Source: Phyto melanocephala (lineage: Eukaryota > Arthropoda > Insecta > Diptera > Rhinophoridae). From it: DNA of 64,000 nt. The stretch spans positions 28,774,421 through 28,838,420 of the forward strand of contig OW799233.1 of NCBI GenBank assembly GCA_941918925.1, written 5' to 3'. The notes below the pieces were generated by a model. It saw nothing but the letters and a program-made list of their open reading frames with translations, did not search any database and was not told the origin of the DNA. Position numbers and translations under genes: made by a program. Below, piece by piece: positions 22,691 through 35,097 of the stretch (the first letter of the stretch is position 1; every line of letters starts with the position of its first letter).

Positions 22691-24639
22691 TGATTTTTGT
22701 TTGAAATCGAATTAGAAATTTATATAATTATTAAATTAGTTTGAAGCTAACTTAGATATAAGCAACAAAATATAAATTGTTCGTGTTTTTACTAAATTTT
22801 TACACAAAATTTTTTTTTTAGCTTCAAGACAAATGACAGAGTGAGCGCGATTCAAATAAAAAAGCTTTACTAACTAAACATAATAAACTTTTAAAAAACT
22901 ACTAATATATAATGGCTGGCCCGTGCAAAATGGCGTAAAATAAATTAATTAGAATACAGTTGAATTTGTAAAAATTAATAATTAAAGAATGCGTAGAAAA
23001 TAACAGAATATTAAAACAGATATAAAAGAAAATAGAAATAGAAATTTGAAATCTAGGTTACGCTACGATTAAGTCATCACATTCTTCACGATCTAATAAA
23101 GCACTCTTATTTGTTTTTATATGATTTTTATTATTATTTATTACTTAGTTATTAGTCAATAAGAAGAGGAAATTCGAAAAATGTCTGCCAGTAAAGAACA
23201 GATAAGGTTTTTTTTGTAGGTTAGAAATGAATTCAAGACTTTATTCAATTTAAAACTAAAGTTTGTAGTCTACAACACTTTGATTCATGTATAAATATTT
23301 ATCCGAATCTTGCTACGAATTATAAAACAAAAGCAAGTACATCGAAAACTGAATTTAAATAAAATTATTTTTTTGCTCTCTCTGAAATACTTGAAAACTC
23401 GATATAAGTTCAGAGATATTATCTCATGTGCTATTAGTCTATAAATTCAACTATTTTTATCTTCAAAAAAAATTTTTAAATGTTTTCCCCAAACTTTTAA
23501 AGCCACCTTTGTATTTTTAAAATATTACTTTTAGTAGGAAACAAAACGCTATAATATTAGGGAAATAAAACCAATTTACAACTTCTTATATGTATATATG
23601 TGTTATTCGAATATATTATTTTTTTTGTTTTTCAAATATATCAGTCACTCACTCACTCATACACCAGCAAAAATAAACAAAAATGTAACGAGCTAGTAAA
23701 TGGATACGCAAACAAATCGAACATTTGTGATTGCCAGCAACACGTAAAAATACAATCAATTTAAGACTAAGATTTTCCTTTATAACAAAGGCTGCAAATG
23801 AGAATTTCTTATCAAGAAACGTAATAGGAGTTTTTAAACAGTAAGATAAAAGCAAAAATATTGTTACTAGAAACGTAATAAGAAATATTTGGAGAAACAT
23901 AAAATAAACAAGAAAATAAAGCAATTACGGGATGGAAATAGCAGGATTAAGTTTGTTTTTGTTTTTGCGAGATTGTATCAAACAACTCAAAAAATATGAT
24001 GGATTCCCTCAAATACATACACACACATACATGAACTTACATATTTTTATATGCATACAAACAAAAATACTTTGATTTTTACGACAAATACAATTTAACA
24101 TTTTTCTTAAGTCTTTTCAATAAAGCAAAAGTAACGAAAATTTTATACAGTGAAACTTTTAACAATCGGACTCTGACCATTACGATATTTTTGCTTTGTT
24201 ATGAGAGATGTCCGCTTATGAGAAAATTTACATTCGTTTTTTTAAACATTATATTTTATTTTGCTACATTCCATTAAATCTGTAGCTGTTTAGTTCATTA
24301 TGGTTAAAATTTGTTAGGAGTAAACTAATTTAAGTTCGATTAATTGAATTTGACTTGTTGGTTTTAAAAATGATTTTCAATACTATTGATATATTGGGAC
24401 GCATCAGAGTCACCTCTAGCACTTTTTTTTTTAACGATTTCACTACAAGAATTAAAATAATTAAAACTTCTATATGTATCTCACCTTCGAAGTCTTTAGG
24501 TTCACCTTTCTCTACAACACTGCTTGAATTTAACATTTCAATGCAGTCATCTTTAGTGTATATGCTTGAAAATTTGTCAAAACCATTTTAATTGACCGAA
24601 AAATTGTTTTAAATTGGCATACGTTACAGTTGGGGTATA
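22691..24639. other. AT-rich DNA, no gene recognised
   Basis: The 91-codon minus frame 23649-23924 is Phe/Leu-rich and would encode a hydrophobic chain, but it has the composition of T-rich DNA and no motif. The two overlapping frames at 24330-24591 on opposite strands are mutually exclusive and unconvincing. No repeat ends were recognised. Confidence 0.45.
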
Positions 24640-25637
24640 TAAAATAAAAATAACTATTTCTTGATTTCGACAACCAAATATTTTTTTTAGAGAATATAAT
24701 ATGACCGTCGTGATTATGTCGTAACCATGGCTTTTATTTGCGTGTATACAACCCAGAGAGCCTATATTGAAATCAAATGAAAGGGCTTGAGTATTTAAAT
24801 ATAATTTTCTATTAATATTTAAATTTTTTAATCAGGCTTGAGTTCATATTTTTAATATTCTTTATTTTTACAAAGAAAATTCTTTGTTCAATTTTTTATT
24901 TAGATATTATTTAAATATTAGTTTAAAACAAAAAAGTTCAACAAAAATAAAAATTCAATTTTTATAGTTTTCTATTAAAAGAAAAAATCCAAGATGGCGT
25001 CTTAGATAAAGTGGCGGATATATGAGTCAAATATAGTAGTTATGGAGTTACGTAGTCCTATTTAAACCCCAAAATATTAGTGTGAAATAAGAGGGCTTGA
25101 CCATTACAATGTAGTAAGCTATTAAAAAAGTGTAAAATCCAAGATGATAAATGGCGAAAAAAAATGTTTCAATCTATGGGCTTAAAAAGCGCTTGACTAG
25201 CAAAATACTGTTAACTATATAAAAATTCAAAATCATAGATGGCGTTGGAAAAAATAAAGAAATTGGCGTATTAAATATATGTCGCTTGGAGCTGAAAGGG
25301 CCAATGTCACTTTTTTGCTCTTTTGAGTAAATCATTGCATTTGATTTGTTTTCTTGCTCTATTTCATTATGGTAAAACAGCTAAAGTCATACTTAACCCA
25401 GAACAGCTTCATAAAGTAAATGCTGGCCAATGTCACTATGAAAGCATCTATAAAAGTTAAAGTTCAATTCCAATTTTCTCAAAAATAATTATTTTGACAT
25501 TGGCCCTTTTAGCTCCAAGCCACAGATATAATCCAAAATCTAGGCTTAGCTACGATGTGGTATTTATACCTTTGTACTTAATGGTGAAGGATTATATCAG
25601 ATTCGGCACGACCGAATGAAAAGCTCTCTTACTTGCT
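24640..25637 (+). mobile_element. INE/Helentron-like element with degenerate tandem units
   Basis: The right end, ATTATATCAGATTCGGCACG followed by ACCGAAT...CTCTCTTACTTG (25591-25635), matches the 3' hairpin and tail of the elements ending at 49080 and 56615. Internally, units containing AATCCAAGATGGCG or close variants recur at about 24985, 25135 and 25225 with GGGCTTGA-type linkers, as in fly INE-type elements with internal tandem repeats. A segment at 24780-24895 (TTTAAT CAGGCTTGAG TTCATATT) is shared with 41520-41605. A 245-bp MITE is nested at 25280-25524. The left boundary is uncertain. Confidence 0.55.
25280..25524 (+). mobile_element. 245-bp MITE, copy 1
   Basis: Terminal inverted repeats of about 30 bp begin TGTCGCTTGGAGCTGAAAGG and end CCTTTTAGCTCCAAGCCACA. 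A copy of identical length in opposite orientation lies at 44372-44616, and the interiors align end to end. No unambiguous target duplication is seen: the flanks are AAATATA and GATATAA. Superfamily undetermined. Confidence 0.8.
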
Positions 25638-28600
25638 TAAATTTTAGTCACCATTTTTTAAAAGAAAGAACATGACGTATTGCACCTGTGTATCACATTG
25701 CCTTAGGGTATGCTATATATACTTTAGCTTTATTATAAATACAATATCACTTTTAATAGTTGATGTGTGAATGTGTGTGTTCAGTAAGGTATTTATATGC
25801 TGTTATACAATTTAGAGAATTAAATGCATTGCTAAGTTTCCGATATTTGTTATTGTTGTTTAAAAAACATCTATGTATGTACATACAATACAAACATCTA
25901 TGTATGTATACAATTTTTATTTGGCGTTTTAACCACTATTATATATAAATGTGTAAATGTGTTCTTTATGTTAAAAAAAATAATAAAAACATATGTATAT
26001 GTGTGCTAACACAATGTTAGAAAATATACACACATATAAACACAGTTTAGGACCCATGAAAATATTCCACGATAGTTGTTGCTTTCATTTTTATTAAGTT
26101 TTGTTATAGTGTTAAATTGCCAAATGCGTTTGTTATTTTAGAAACAAAATAAAAATAAATAAATAAAATAAGAACAGAAAAAAAAAATAAAAAAATATGT
26201 TCGTATGCAACATGAAATAAAAATCATTTTTAACACTGACATTGTTTTTTATTTGATTCCGGTTAGATATACAATGACGACAACCAAGTGAGTGTATGTA
26301 CATTTGAGTGTGTATATTTCAATTTATGTATGTTTTAATAATGAAATATGACTATATTTAATGACAACATGTTAAACATACTCTAAAAATACATATGCAT
26401 ATATATATGTATATATATACATTCATACACACATGCATACATACATACATACGTAAATGCATACATGCAAACGTTTCATTCATTTAATATTTTTGTTTGG
26501 TTGAGAAATAGAATTGAAAATGAGAAAATATGAATGTATGTATGCATGTAGATATTGTTGTATTAAGTTTAGTTATGTTGTATATTTTTCATATGTACGT
26601 ACTTAGCGAGTACGGCAATGTATTACATCCTCTCGTACACATTTTGCTTCGTTTTTTATTGGATGTAGTATTTTATGTGATTTCTCTTATCATTTGTTAT
26701 TTAAAAACGAATAGAGATAAATAATAAGTTTTTGAAATAGTATTTGATTTGCTGATGTTTTAAAGTGAAGTTCTGTTAAAAGCTTTTTTAATAAAAAAAT
26801 ACAGTTTAGATGCCGTGATGACCTAAATACAATTGTTTTTTTTTGTTATGTCGCTTTATGAGTTTTAAGTCGAATATTCTTTATGAGAAATGGAAAGATG
26901 TTATAATGGGGTTTTAAACATTAGATTTATTTTTTAAAACAAAATAAAATATGATTTCTTGTTATTCGATTTTAAAATATTAGGGGCGGTGTGCAAAACA
27001 ATTCCAAAGGTAGGTGTAAAATATCACGTTTTGTTTCATGTTTTTTTCTTTAACGGGGTACAAGAAATATTTTTAAGTTTAAATTTGTTTTAATTAATGT
27101 TTCAATTTAATAGTAAAAATACCATAATTTTCATTCACCATTTTACTACTAATGATAGACAGAAAAGAGAAAGAAACACTCAAATGCACTACGAATTAAT
27201 TTATACAATTAGTTTTTTATTGTTTTTGTGATTTTCTGATGTAAATGTTTTATATTCGTTTTTAATTTAGGAAATAAATAGCAGCTATTTTTTCTATTAA
27301 TAGTTTTCACAAAATTTGACTTTACAAAACTTAAGAAACAAAAAGGAAAATAGTAATGCCCTGCTGTCTCTCCATTTTAGTAGTTTTGCGAAATTTAGCT
27401 TTTACGCCTTTTATCTTTTGCACCTTAAAATATATTATTTTTGTAAAAAAAAAAAAAATAATTTAAAGCTTGTAAATTATTTTATTAAATTTTCTTATCG
27501 TAAAAACAGGGTACATTTTTATGATAAAGCAGGCGTTCATCAAATTTTATATAAATTAAAAAGAAGTGGGCGTGGTAAATTTTTATTGCAATAAAAACCT
27601 AAGTTGGATTATGACAAAATTTTGAAAAAAAAAAAATAGTTTTATTAGTGCAACCGTTTTTAAGTGAGGCGATTATGAATGAACAATATGTCATGTTATT
27701 TCATGTTCTATGTTTAATATTTAAATGAAAGTTATACCTAAAAACCTTGGAGTTAAAATGCAACATAAAAATTAACTGCAATGGTTCAATAGTTTTTTTT
27801 CTATCTGAAGAAAACCTTTAATTTCATGCTTTGCTAAAATTAATCCTTATACTTTCAGTAAATCATGGTGTCTTATTAAGGCTCATTCTTTTAACAAAAC
27901 TATTTGATGTTCACAAATTTTCCTTATTGCGTTCGTATTTAAGTATGCTACTTTTGGGAGTTATTTAAAAAAAAAACAAAAAAAAAAAAACAACAAGTTT
28001 AATCCCAAAAAACCCATCATCCATATGATATACAACTTTCAATTAATGCTTAAAGCTCTCTAATGAAATATTGTTCAATCACAAAACAACATGATTACTT
28101 TTAATCAATACTTTAGTGCTTCTTTTCCGGTTTGCTCTTTGTTTTTCGTAACAACTTAAGTATTTTTCATTATGAATATTTTTCTTACTACATTAAACCC
28201 TAAGCATGAGAACAAATTTTTATTTGTTCATGTGGTTGAACAAAAAAAAAAAGAATCCTTTTACTTGTTTCCTTAATATGTGTGAATGTGTGTAAGATAT
28301 TTGGTAAATGTAGTCATTATCAAGCTATAAGCTGAGGATAAAAGCAAATCTCTGGATATGTATATACGTTTTGTTTTTGTGCAAGTAAATAGTGCAAAAT
28401 TCACGCATATGGATACGTAAAACTAAAATATGTTTCAGCCAATAAAGTCTATTGAGGAAATACAACACAACTCAAACATAAACATGGGGTACTCAAACCA
28501 AAAGCTATCAAACAAGATAAAAAACTTAAATGAAAGAAACCCAAATAAAAAAAAAACCAAAAGTTAAATAAGGATATAGTGTTAGCAACACTTTTCTAAG

Positions 28601-28953
28601 CCTTTTTTACACATGACTGTCCAACAAAACTACGGCTATAACTACTGCTTGTTGTTCAGGCATTGTGAATATGCAGTTATATTAATGTGTGTACTTGTAT
28701 ATGAATATAACAACTGTAGGCATTCGTCCATACTGCCATTCAATGTTATTTATGCATGTGAATGAGTGACAAAAAAACTTACAGCAAAACAATGTGGACA
28801 AAAAAAAATTATGTCAATGTTACAGGCGGCCCAGAAGAGACATGCATCTTGATTTTTGGGGTAAAAGAAATTGTGTCTAATTGTCATTAGTTTTTGAACC
28901 TTTAAAATGGTTTCAAAATTTTATAATGAATTATATAATTGCCTGTGTTCTGA
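25638..28953. other. AT-rich DNA with microsatellites, no gene recognised
   Basis: Simple repeats include a near-duplicate CATCTATGTATGTACATACA at about 25868-25911 and an ATAC/CATA tract at 26394-26470. Frames at 25760, 26530 and 27316 (62-92 codons) are low-complexity and hydrophobic or basic, with no recognised domain. Several poly-A/T tracts (27447, 27966, 28240) are present. No transposon ends were found. Confidence 0.5.
26394..26470. repeat. ATAC/CATA-type microsatellite
   Basis: Alternating ATAT, CATA and TACA units, including CATACATACATACATACG at about 26434-26451. Interrupted simple repeat. Confidence 0.85.
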
Positions 28954-29053
28954 ATTCCGAGAGAAATTAAATCACTGGAAATTGCTATGAAATTGTTGTT
29001 GTCAACAATAATACAACAATGGCAATACCGAGTGATTTAATTTTACTCGGAAT
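28954..29053. repeat. 100-bp near-perfect palindrome (foldback)
   Basis: ATTCCGAG...AATTAAATCACT on the left pairs with AGTGATTTAATTTTACTCGG on the right. Pairing continues inwards: GGAAATTGCTAT with TGGCAATACC, and TTGTTGTTG with CAACAATAATACAACAA, around a centre near 29004. The whole block can fold into one long hairpin with few mismatches. It may be a minimal MITE or a hairpin-forming remnant. Confidence 0.75.
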
Positions 29054-29559
29054 GATTAACCAAGGCGAATATTGTTTTTAAATAATTTTGAACTTTTCGA
29101 AAATTGTGGCAATATAAAAACATGATATTGGAGAACACCTTGAAAATCACCCAGTTGTATTTAAAATGTTTATACATATATTTTGTAAAATTTAAATTTA
29201 AGGTTTATATTCATAAAAAAACTTGAATGTATTTATATGAGATTTATTTTAAGGAAATTTTGTATAAAAATGTTGAAATAAAGCACTGCTATATTCAAGA
29301 TGTCTCTTTGAGAATGCAACTTTTAATTTCAAATTAGAATCACTTATTTTTTCAGGTAGTTATAATTTTTTTATTGGATTGTAAAGAAGACATTTTCCGA
29401 TTAAAAATGGAATAAAACTTCCTTCAGAGGGTCATTACCTTTTTCATGAAATATTCCATGATTTTTCATAGAGATGGCGATGATTGTCACTGAGGACGCG
29501 TTAAATCTCGGATTTGATCTCGTGAATTGTCAGCGATTTTTTCATAAAAATACGAGATT
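29054..29559. other. AT-rich DNA, no gene recognised
   Basis: A single CCAAGGCGAATATTG at 29059-29073, just right of the palindrome, resembles the terminal core of the CAAGGC family but has no partner. GGAGAAC-type and direct repeats were not found. The rest is featureless. Confidence 0.4.
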
Positions 29560-30030
29560 TCACAAAATCTCAAAGAAAAAAATTACATGGCGTTTAATCG
29601 TATGATCTTGGTGGCCAGTTGACATAAGAATTTCTTGAGATAAATTTGTTATAAAAATTATTGCTGCAATAAATTGGTTTATGCGCAGTATGGCAGGTGG
29701 CGCCATCTTTGCTGAAATTATATGTCATCAAGTTAAGGCCACAAGAGCTCTGTTATCGTCTCTGTAACGAATGCTGTTCACAGTCATTCCAATTTTTGCC
29801 TCATACTCAAAGACGTAATGCACAATCACGCCCTAAAGAATAATCCACGCCAGACAATTACTCGTTGTGGGTGCATAGATTGCAGGAAAAACAAATTCGA
29901 CAATTTTATGTTTTCACGAAGCTATTCAGTTGGAGATGTATTCAAGAAACCGACCGGTATTTTGACGTACATGAGTTTTACCGTCCATAATCTGCCCAGA
30001 TATTTTAGATCTTTATAGCACTTTTCGAAC
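29560..30030 (-). pseudogene. rosa-like transposase remnant on the minus strand, copy 3
   Basis: On the minus strand, allowing frameshifts, the order is MHPQRVIVWRGLFF, SMRQKLE, VNSIRYRDDNRALVA, LDDI-stop-FQQRW, CHTAHKTN, and SYVNWPPRSYD followed by NAM-stop-FF. This parallels HP..V.VW.G....G....F......VN..RYR.MI..FLWP.LDDID..FQQDGATCHTA...NWPPRS.DLTP.DFFLW, the catalytic core of IS630/DD41D-type transposases. The DDE aspartate in QQDGA is altered and several stops occur. The plus-strand frame 29818-30018 is its shadow. No TIRs were recognised. Confidence 0.75.
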
Positions 30031-30271
30031 ATATCGACATTATCGACTAAAAAATTCTTCGAAGCTTACGTGCGGTTTTGTAAAAACCAAGTTTTTGTAA
30101 TTTTTTACAATTGTAACGCGTTTTTATGTCGTAAAGAGCTCGATTTTTAATAATCGTAATAAACATGTAACAGCTGGCAAATTTCAGAGATGCTGCATGC
30201 ACAAGAAAATTTTATTAAATTTAAAAAATTCATTCTTACTGAGGCACCCTTTATGTACATATAACACTCAA
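30031..30271. other. Flank between rosa-like remnant and foldback element
   Basis: It may include the 5' portion of the decayed minus-strand rosa-like element, but no motif was readable. No other feature was seen. Confidence 0.4.
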
Positions 30272-30789
30272 TTTACATGATGATTTTTATAACGTCCAAT
30301 TTTCTTAATTCCCTTTTGAAGTTGTTACCAAATACTACTCAAATTTATACGACGGTTTTTTTTGGACGTCTAATTTCTAATTTGTATTGTAGACTATTAA
30401 ATTTATATTTTAATATTTTTTATTTTCTTTATTTTGAATGTCGAAAAAACTATTTTTACTGTTTAATATTTTTTTTATCAGTCAAAAAGCACAATCCAGT
30501 TGATTAGAATATAAAAATAAAACGTAACAGAAAGAACAGAAAAAAGTGTAAAGCGAAGTGTCAAAAAAAAAACCATGAAAACAGAAACCATGTCTATTTT
30601 TCTACCCCCCTTTCTTCTCTACACCGCTTGCTACCAAACAAAAAATGACGTCCAAAATTGGACGTCATAAAATTCATCATGTAAACCTACTGCATGTCTA
30701 TTTTTCTACCTCCCTTTCTTCTCTACACCGCTTGCTACCAAACAAAAAATGACGTCCAAAATTGGACGTTATAAAAATTATCATGTAAA
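30272..30789. mobile_element. Foldback TIR element with duplicated right end, 518 bp
   Basis: The ends are 32-bp inverted repeats: TTTACATGATGATTTTTATA then ACGTCCAATTTT at the left (30272-30303), and its complement at 30758-30789 with one mismatch. The right part carries a tandem duplication of about 104 bp starting CATGTCTATTTTTCTACC (30589 and 30693). The first duplicate contains the 22-bp palindrome TGACGTCCAAAA/TTGGACGTCA, so the TIR sequence occurs three times. Frame 30277-30507 inside it is not recognisable as a protein. No target duplication was found. Superfamily unknown. Confidence 0.7.
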
Positions 30790-31867
30790 CCTACTGTAAG
30801 AAAATAATTTTTTTTTATAAAAATTCGTTGAAGGTTGCCATTTAAGAATGAAATAAAACCCGAAGGCATCTCATCCACTCAATCCCATTTGAAGTACTTT
30901 TTCGAGTGGTTTCGTTCAAAAGTCTTAGAAATTAATAACGGTACTTAAAAATTCAATTATTACTTTTGGTGTGTGGTAAGTTACGTCGTTCTTTTAAAAA
31001 CGAACATGATCTATACCATTCTATTAAACTTTAAGAAACAAATATCTATTGAGATGATGCTCATTTTTTGATGGTTAAGAAAATGGCTAAACAATGTCAA
31101 TGTAAGAAAAAACTGCACCAAAAAGTTCTGTGAATTGTCTTGTCAGTATTAGCGATGGGATTTGTGAGCGCTTAATGCACAAGTTTTGCTAATTGGCATA
31201 TTCCACGATAGGGAAATGACCTTGATCTGGAAAAATGATTTTCAACATATTGGTCGAAACAAGTTCTAGAGCTTCAGATGAAGGACAAATTAAAGACTTT
31301 ATTTGAAGGTTCTTATGTAAAATTTTCCTCACAGATGTAAGAAAATGTTCAGTTCCAGATAACTATAATGAGATGATGGAAAACGTACTGAACTTGAACA
31401 TACAGCATCTGTTCTTTCCATTAATTATTCACTTTAAAGATTAAATGCACTTTCTAAGTCTTTATTTTAGGGTCTGTATGAAAATCTATCATTAAAAAAG
31501 TATGAAAAATGCTCACGAGTTTCTTTCATTTTATCACTTCACGAATTGTTCTACAAAGTGAACTAAAATACTTTAATTTGGTATAATTTTTAGAGAATTT
31601 TGGTTAAAGACCGTCTCCTTGGAAGTATGGTTTTTACATTTTCTAGTTTACTTAAGGCATATAGTGCCCCACTTTCAAAATGTCACAAAAAAAAAAAAAA
31701 CACAACACCAAACACTTGTTATGTATAACAAATATTTTACTTTAATTTCATCCCTTTGGAAAACCTTGTCTGAGCTTTATAGTACCTCGAACAGCCGGAC
31801 AGCAGGCCAATGGTTCAACCGAATGGAAACAGCTAGATTAAATTACAATTTTTAAGTTATTTGAAAA
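30790..31867. other. AT-rich DNA, no gene recognised
   Basis: Composition is slightly more balanced between 31000 and 31400, but no frame gave a recognisable protein. The frame 31619-31855 (78 codons) is unassigned. Confidence 0.45.
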
Positions 31868-32093
31868 ACAAATACATACAGACATACAAAACTAAAGGGG
31901 GCTTAAATAAATATTTCGTTGTTTATTTCAAGAAATAATTACTTCACTATTACGCTGCCCCAATGTCTGTCATCAACAGAACAAATACATACAGACATAC
32001 AAAACTAAAGAGGGCTTAAATAAATATTTCGTTGTTTATTTCAAGAAAGAATTACTTCACTATTACGCTGCCCCACTGTCTGCCATCAACAAT
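31868..32093. repeat. 113-bp tandem duplication
   Basis: Two direct copies, 31868-31980 and 31981-32093, each start ACAAATACATACAGACATAC, contain GGGCTTAAATAAATATTTCG and end near CTGCCATCAACA. They differ at only about five or six positions, so the duplication is comparatively recent. No coding function is apparent. Confidence 0.9.
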
Positions 32094-34838
32094 ATGATAC
32101 AAAAACCTTATATTCATTTCTAAACAAAGACTGATGTATGATGAAAACTCTTTTTGTAGTTGTTGTTGTTTTCGCCTTCCTTTTTGGTTTATCGCTTTCC
32201 ATGTCGATATCTTCACTATATATGTACATTGTACATATGCATGAGTATATGAAAATTTGTATGCGTGAGTGTGTAAAGGATTGAATTCTAATGTGTGTAT
32301 AAAAAGATTGATAGACTGTTTTCCAATCCTGCTATATTCATCTTCTAACACCCATTTTCTGAGCATACACACTTACATTTTCAATAGAAAAAATAATGCA
32401 TAAAATAGAAACAAGAAGTCACGAATGACTGTAGAAACAAGTTTATTCTTGACAATGACACAATAAGTTTATAACAGTTAAAAAAAATTATTTGTTTTTT
32501 GGTAGTAGTGAGGTTTAGTTTTTCAAAGAGAATGTTAATTCAACTTGTTTTGGTTAATGCTGTAAAGCAAAAGTGATGATGGCCGGTTAAGGAAAGAAAA
32601 TTACCACAGATATATCAATTCACTAAAAGCATACAAGTTTTGAAGTTTTATTAGAGAACCAAACTCTTTGGTAAAGGTTAAACAATATAAAATCTGACAA
32701 AACTAAGTATATACTAAGAGTATATATAAGCTTCGGATTTAAAGGATTTGAACAATTCTACTAACTCGTACAGTGACCAAATTAAAAAGGAAAATAATAT
32801 AAAAGTCAACTGAACAAAAAAAAAAAAGGGAAAAGATTATAGTTAAGATTGTAAGTAGATACCAGAGTGAGTTTCAAAAGAATTGCATTATATTCTACCG
32901 ATTTGTCAAAAAATGTTGCCAATAATATATTGTTTGTAATTGGGTTTATTTGTATGTGTGTCTATTTTAAATACTTAAACACAGCGGATTGTGCATTTTT
33001 ACCTTAAATTATTTTTACTAAAATTGTAGGCGCTTAAAGTTTTCTTTAAGTTTTCCATTACATTTCCATTAAAAAAATAGGGGATGTAAAATAATTTTCT
33101 CTTCATAAACTTGGCTTCCGTTCTCTTTGTCTCAGCATCAGAATGATGATTCAAAGCAAAACAATAGAATTTTGTTATCTGCAAACAATAATTTAATAAA
33201 AGTTCATTGCATACTTTTAGGCTGGCATTAAAATATTTTATTTACTGCAGTTTTTATGGCTATTTTGGTGGACGCTTCTGTGTTAACGCCCTCCTCTAGT
33301 CATGTTTCATTTATTAAATTCAAAACATTGAACTTAACTGAAAGAATAAAAGCCAACGAATATGGAAAAAACAAAACAACTGGAAGCTCTTTTTAAATAA
33401 CATTGAAATAAAAGTCAACTGAGCCAGAAGAACAAAGAACATTAAAATTCAGAGAAAAACTGAAAAGTATGCATAATACGGTATGCACAATTTTACAAAT
33501 GAAACGAAATTTCTTTTGGGAAAATAGAAGAAAGTTGCAGGAAAATATTTTGCTTGCCGAATTTTATATACCCTTGATGTAATGGACAAAACAATAAATA
33601 GGAGAAACAGCAAATTTCAACAACAAATATTTAAAGGTATATGTGTATTTTTCAAATGTACAGATTTAAGAAGTAAAAACTTTTCCGCAGTTCTGTATTC
33701 CCAGCAAAATCAAAATTTCTTGAAATTAGCATTTTGTGTTGGGTCAATGTTTTTTGTGAATAAAGCATCCAGAAAACAAAACCTCAAATTCATTGCTAAT
33801 CATATGGTTCAATTATTTCAATCGAATTTATCTTTTGTGGTAATAAAATTTCTATTGCAAGAATCATAATATTATAGTGTTGACTATATATTTTATATTC
33901 ACAACTAAACTATGCGATTGTTAACAGCTGTGGTACTCACATCCGATACTGTTTTCTCTGTGCAGACAAACGCAAACAAGAGCGGCAAGCCTTGTGTTTA
34001 GCGTAAATGCTGAATTGGAAAACCTAAATGAAACATCAATGCTGTGCAATAAAATTGAGATAAAATCGCGAGATTGTTCTGAAAATAACTAAAATAGCAG
34101 TAGCTTTCAACAGTTTTAATAGCAAGAAAGAAACCACAACAGATATAATGCATTTATTACTCGAAATTGGATTTTTTAAAAGCAAAGCGTTGCCGCGGCG
34201 GTATTTTAGTTTGACTCATACAAAACATGTATGGGCATGGGTATGCTTGACAGGAGCTAGCTGCTCCTGCTTATGTTTGATTTGTAAGCCAAAGTAAAAA
34301 TTTTAAGTTACAAAACTGAATGAAGCTACTCAACTCTATCAGCACACTCAACACTTTCAAAAAAGTGAAAGTAATAAACAAGCTCCCAGCCATGATGAAA
34401 TAATAGAAGCAATAATTAAAAGATCCTGCAAAACAAACCTAACAAATCCCTTTTGGTAAGCATAATTAAACCTCTAGTTGAACACTTCTGGCAAATCAAA
34501 ATGCTTTCAAGACCACTGAGGGAGAAATTAAAAAATTAATTATTAATGTTTTTAAATATAAAAAAATCAGATGGAATACAAGAATTGGTGAGACATCACA
34601 CTTTTAAGTATGTATGATTAACCAGATAATTTAGAAAGGAAAAGGCAGGATAAAAGCCGAATGCATTACGTAGTGCTTATATGAACAACATACTTATTAT
34701 AACTTAACAGATGGCAGATTGACAATCAAGTCTGTATCTAGTTAGTTAGTTAGTTAGTTGTGAATTCCGAAACCAATTTTATTTATATTTCCAAACTAAT
34801 ATCACAAATTAAATGAATCATACTGCAGAAAACTATTA
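32094..34838. other. AT-rich DNA, no gene recognised
   Basis: Frames at 32052-32372 minus (106 codons), 32999-33184 minus and 33582-33869 plus lack recognisable domains. A perfect inverted repeat AGGAGCTAGCTGCTCCT (about 34252-34268) and a (TTAG)n microsatellite (34740-34758) are the only structured items. Confidence 0.5.
34740..34758. repeat. TTAG microsatellite
   Basis: Five near-perfect copies of TTAG or AGTT. Confidence 0.9.
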
Positions 34839-35097
34839 AGCCTATAGTACACGAAATGTTAAAAGCCACATGTAATACATGTGGGTCTGACGTCAATAAA
34901 ATGTTTAGCACTTTGGTTACATTTTTTAAAATAGTTGTAGTGGCTGCATGCGGCTTGATTATGATATTACATGAAATGTATTTTAGTCCAAAATATAAAT
35001 AAATGAAACACATGTGACCGAAGCGGATATGATGACGTGAAAATCACATTACAGCTACATGCGTATGTGGCTTTTTACATTTCTTGTACTACAGGCT
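34839..35097. mobile_element. TIR element (MITE), 259 bp
   Basis: AGCCTATAGTACACGAAATG, TTAAAAGCCACATG at the left (34839 onward) matches the complement of the right end, AGCCTGTAGTACAAGAAATG, TAAAAAGCCACAT (reading back from 35097). The inverted repeat is about 40 bp with a few mismatches. The interior includes a further small palindrome ACATGTAATACATGT (34867-34881). Flanks begin with TA/TTA on both sides, so a TA or TTA target is possible but not proven. The minus-strand frame 34783-35013 is chance. Confidence 0.75.

Noticed and set aside
23649..23924. 91-codon minus frame that looks like membrane segments
   Set aside because: Hydrophobicity follows from T-rich codons; no conserved motif and no splice or promoter context.
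29818..30018. 66-codon plus-strand frame
   Set aside because: Antisense to the minus-strand rosa-like transposase remnant.
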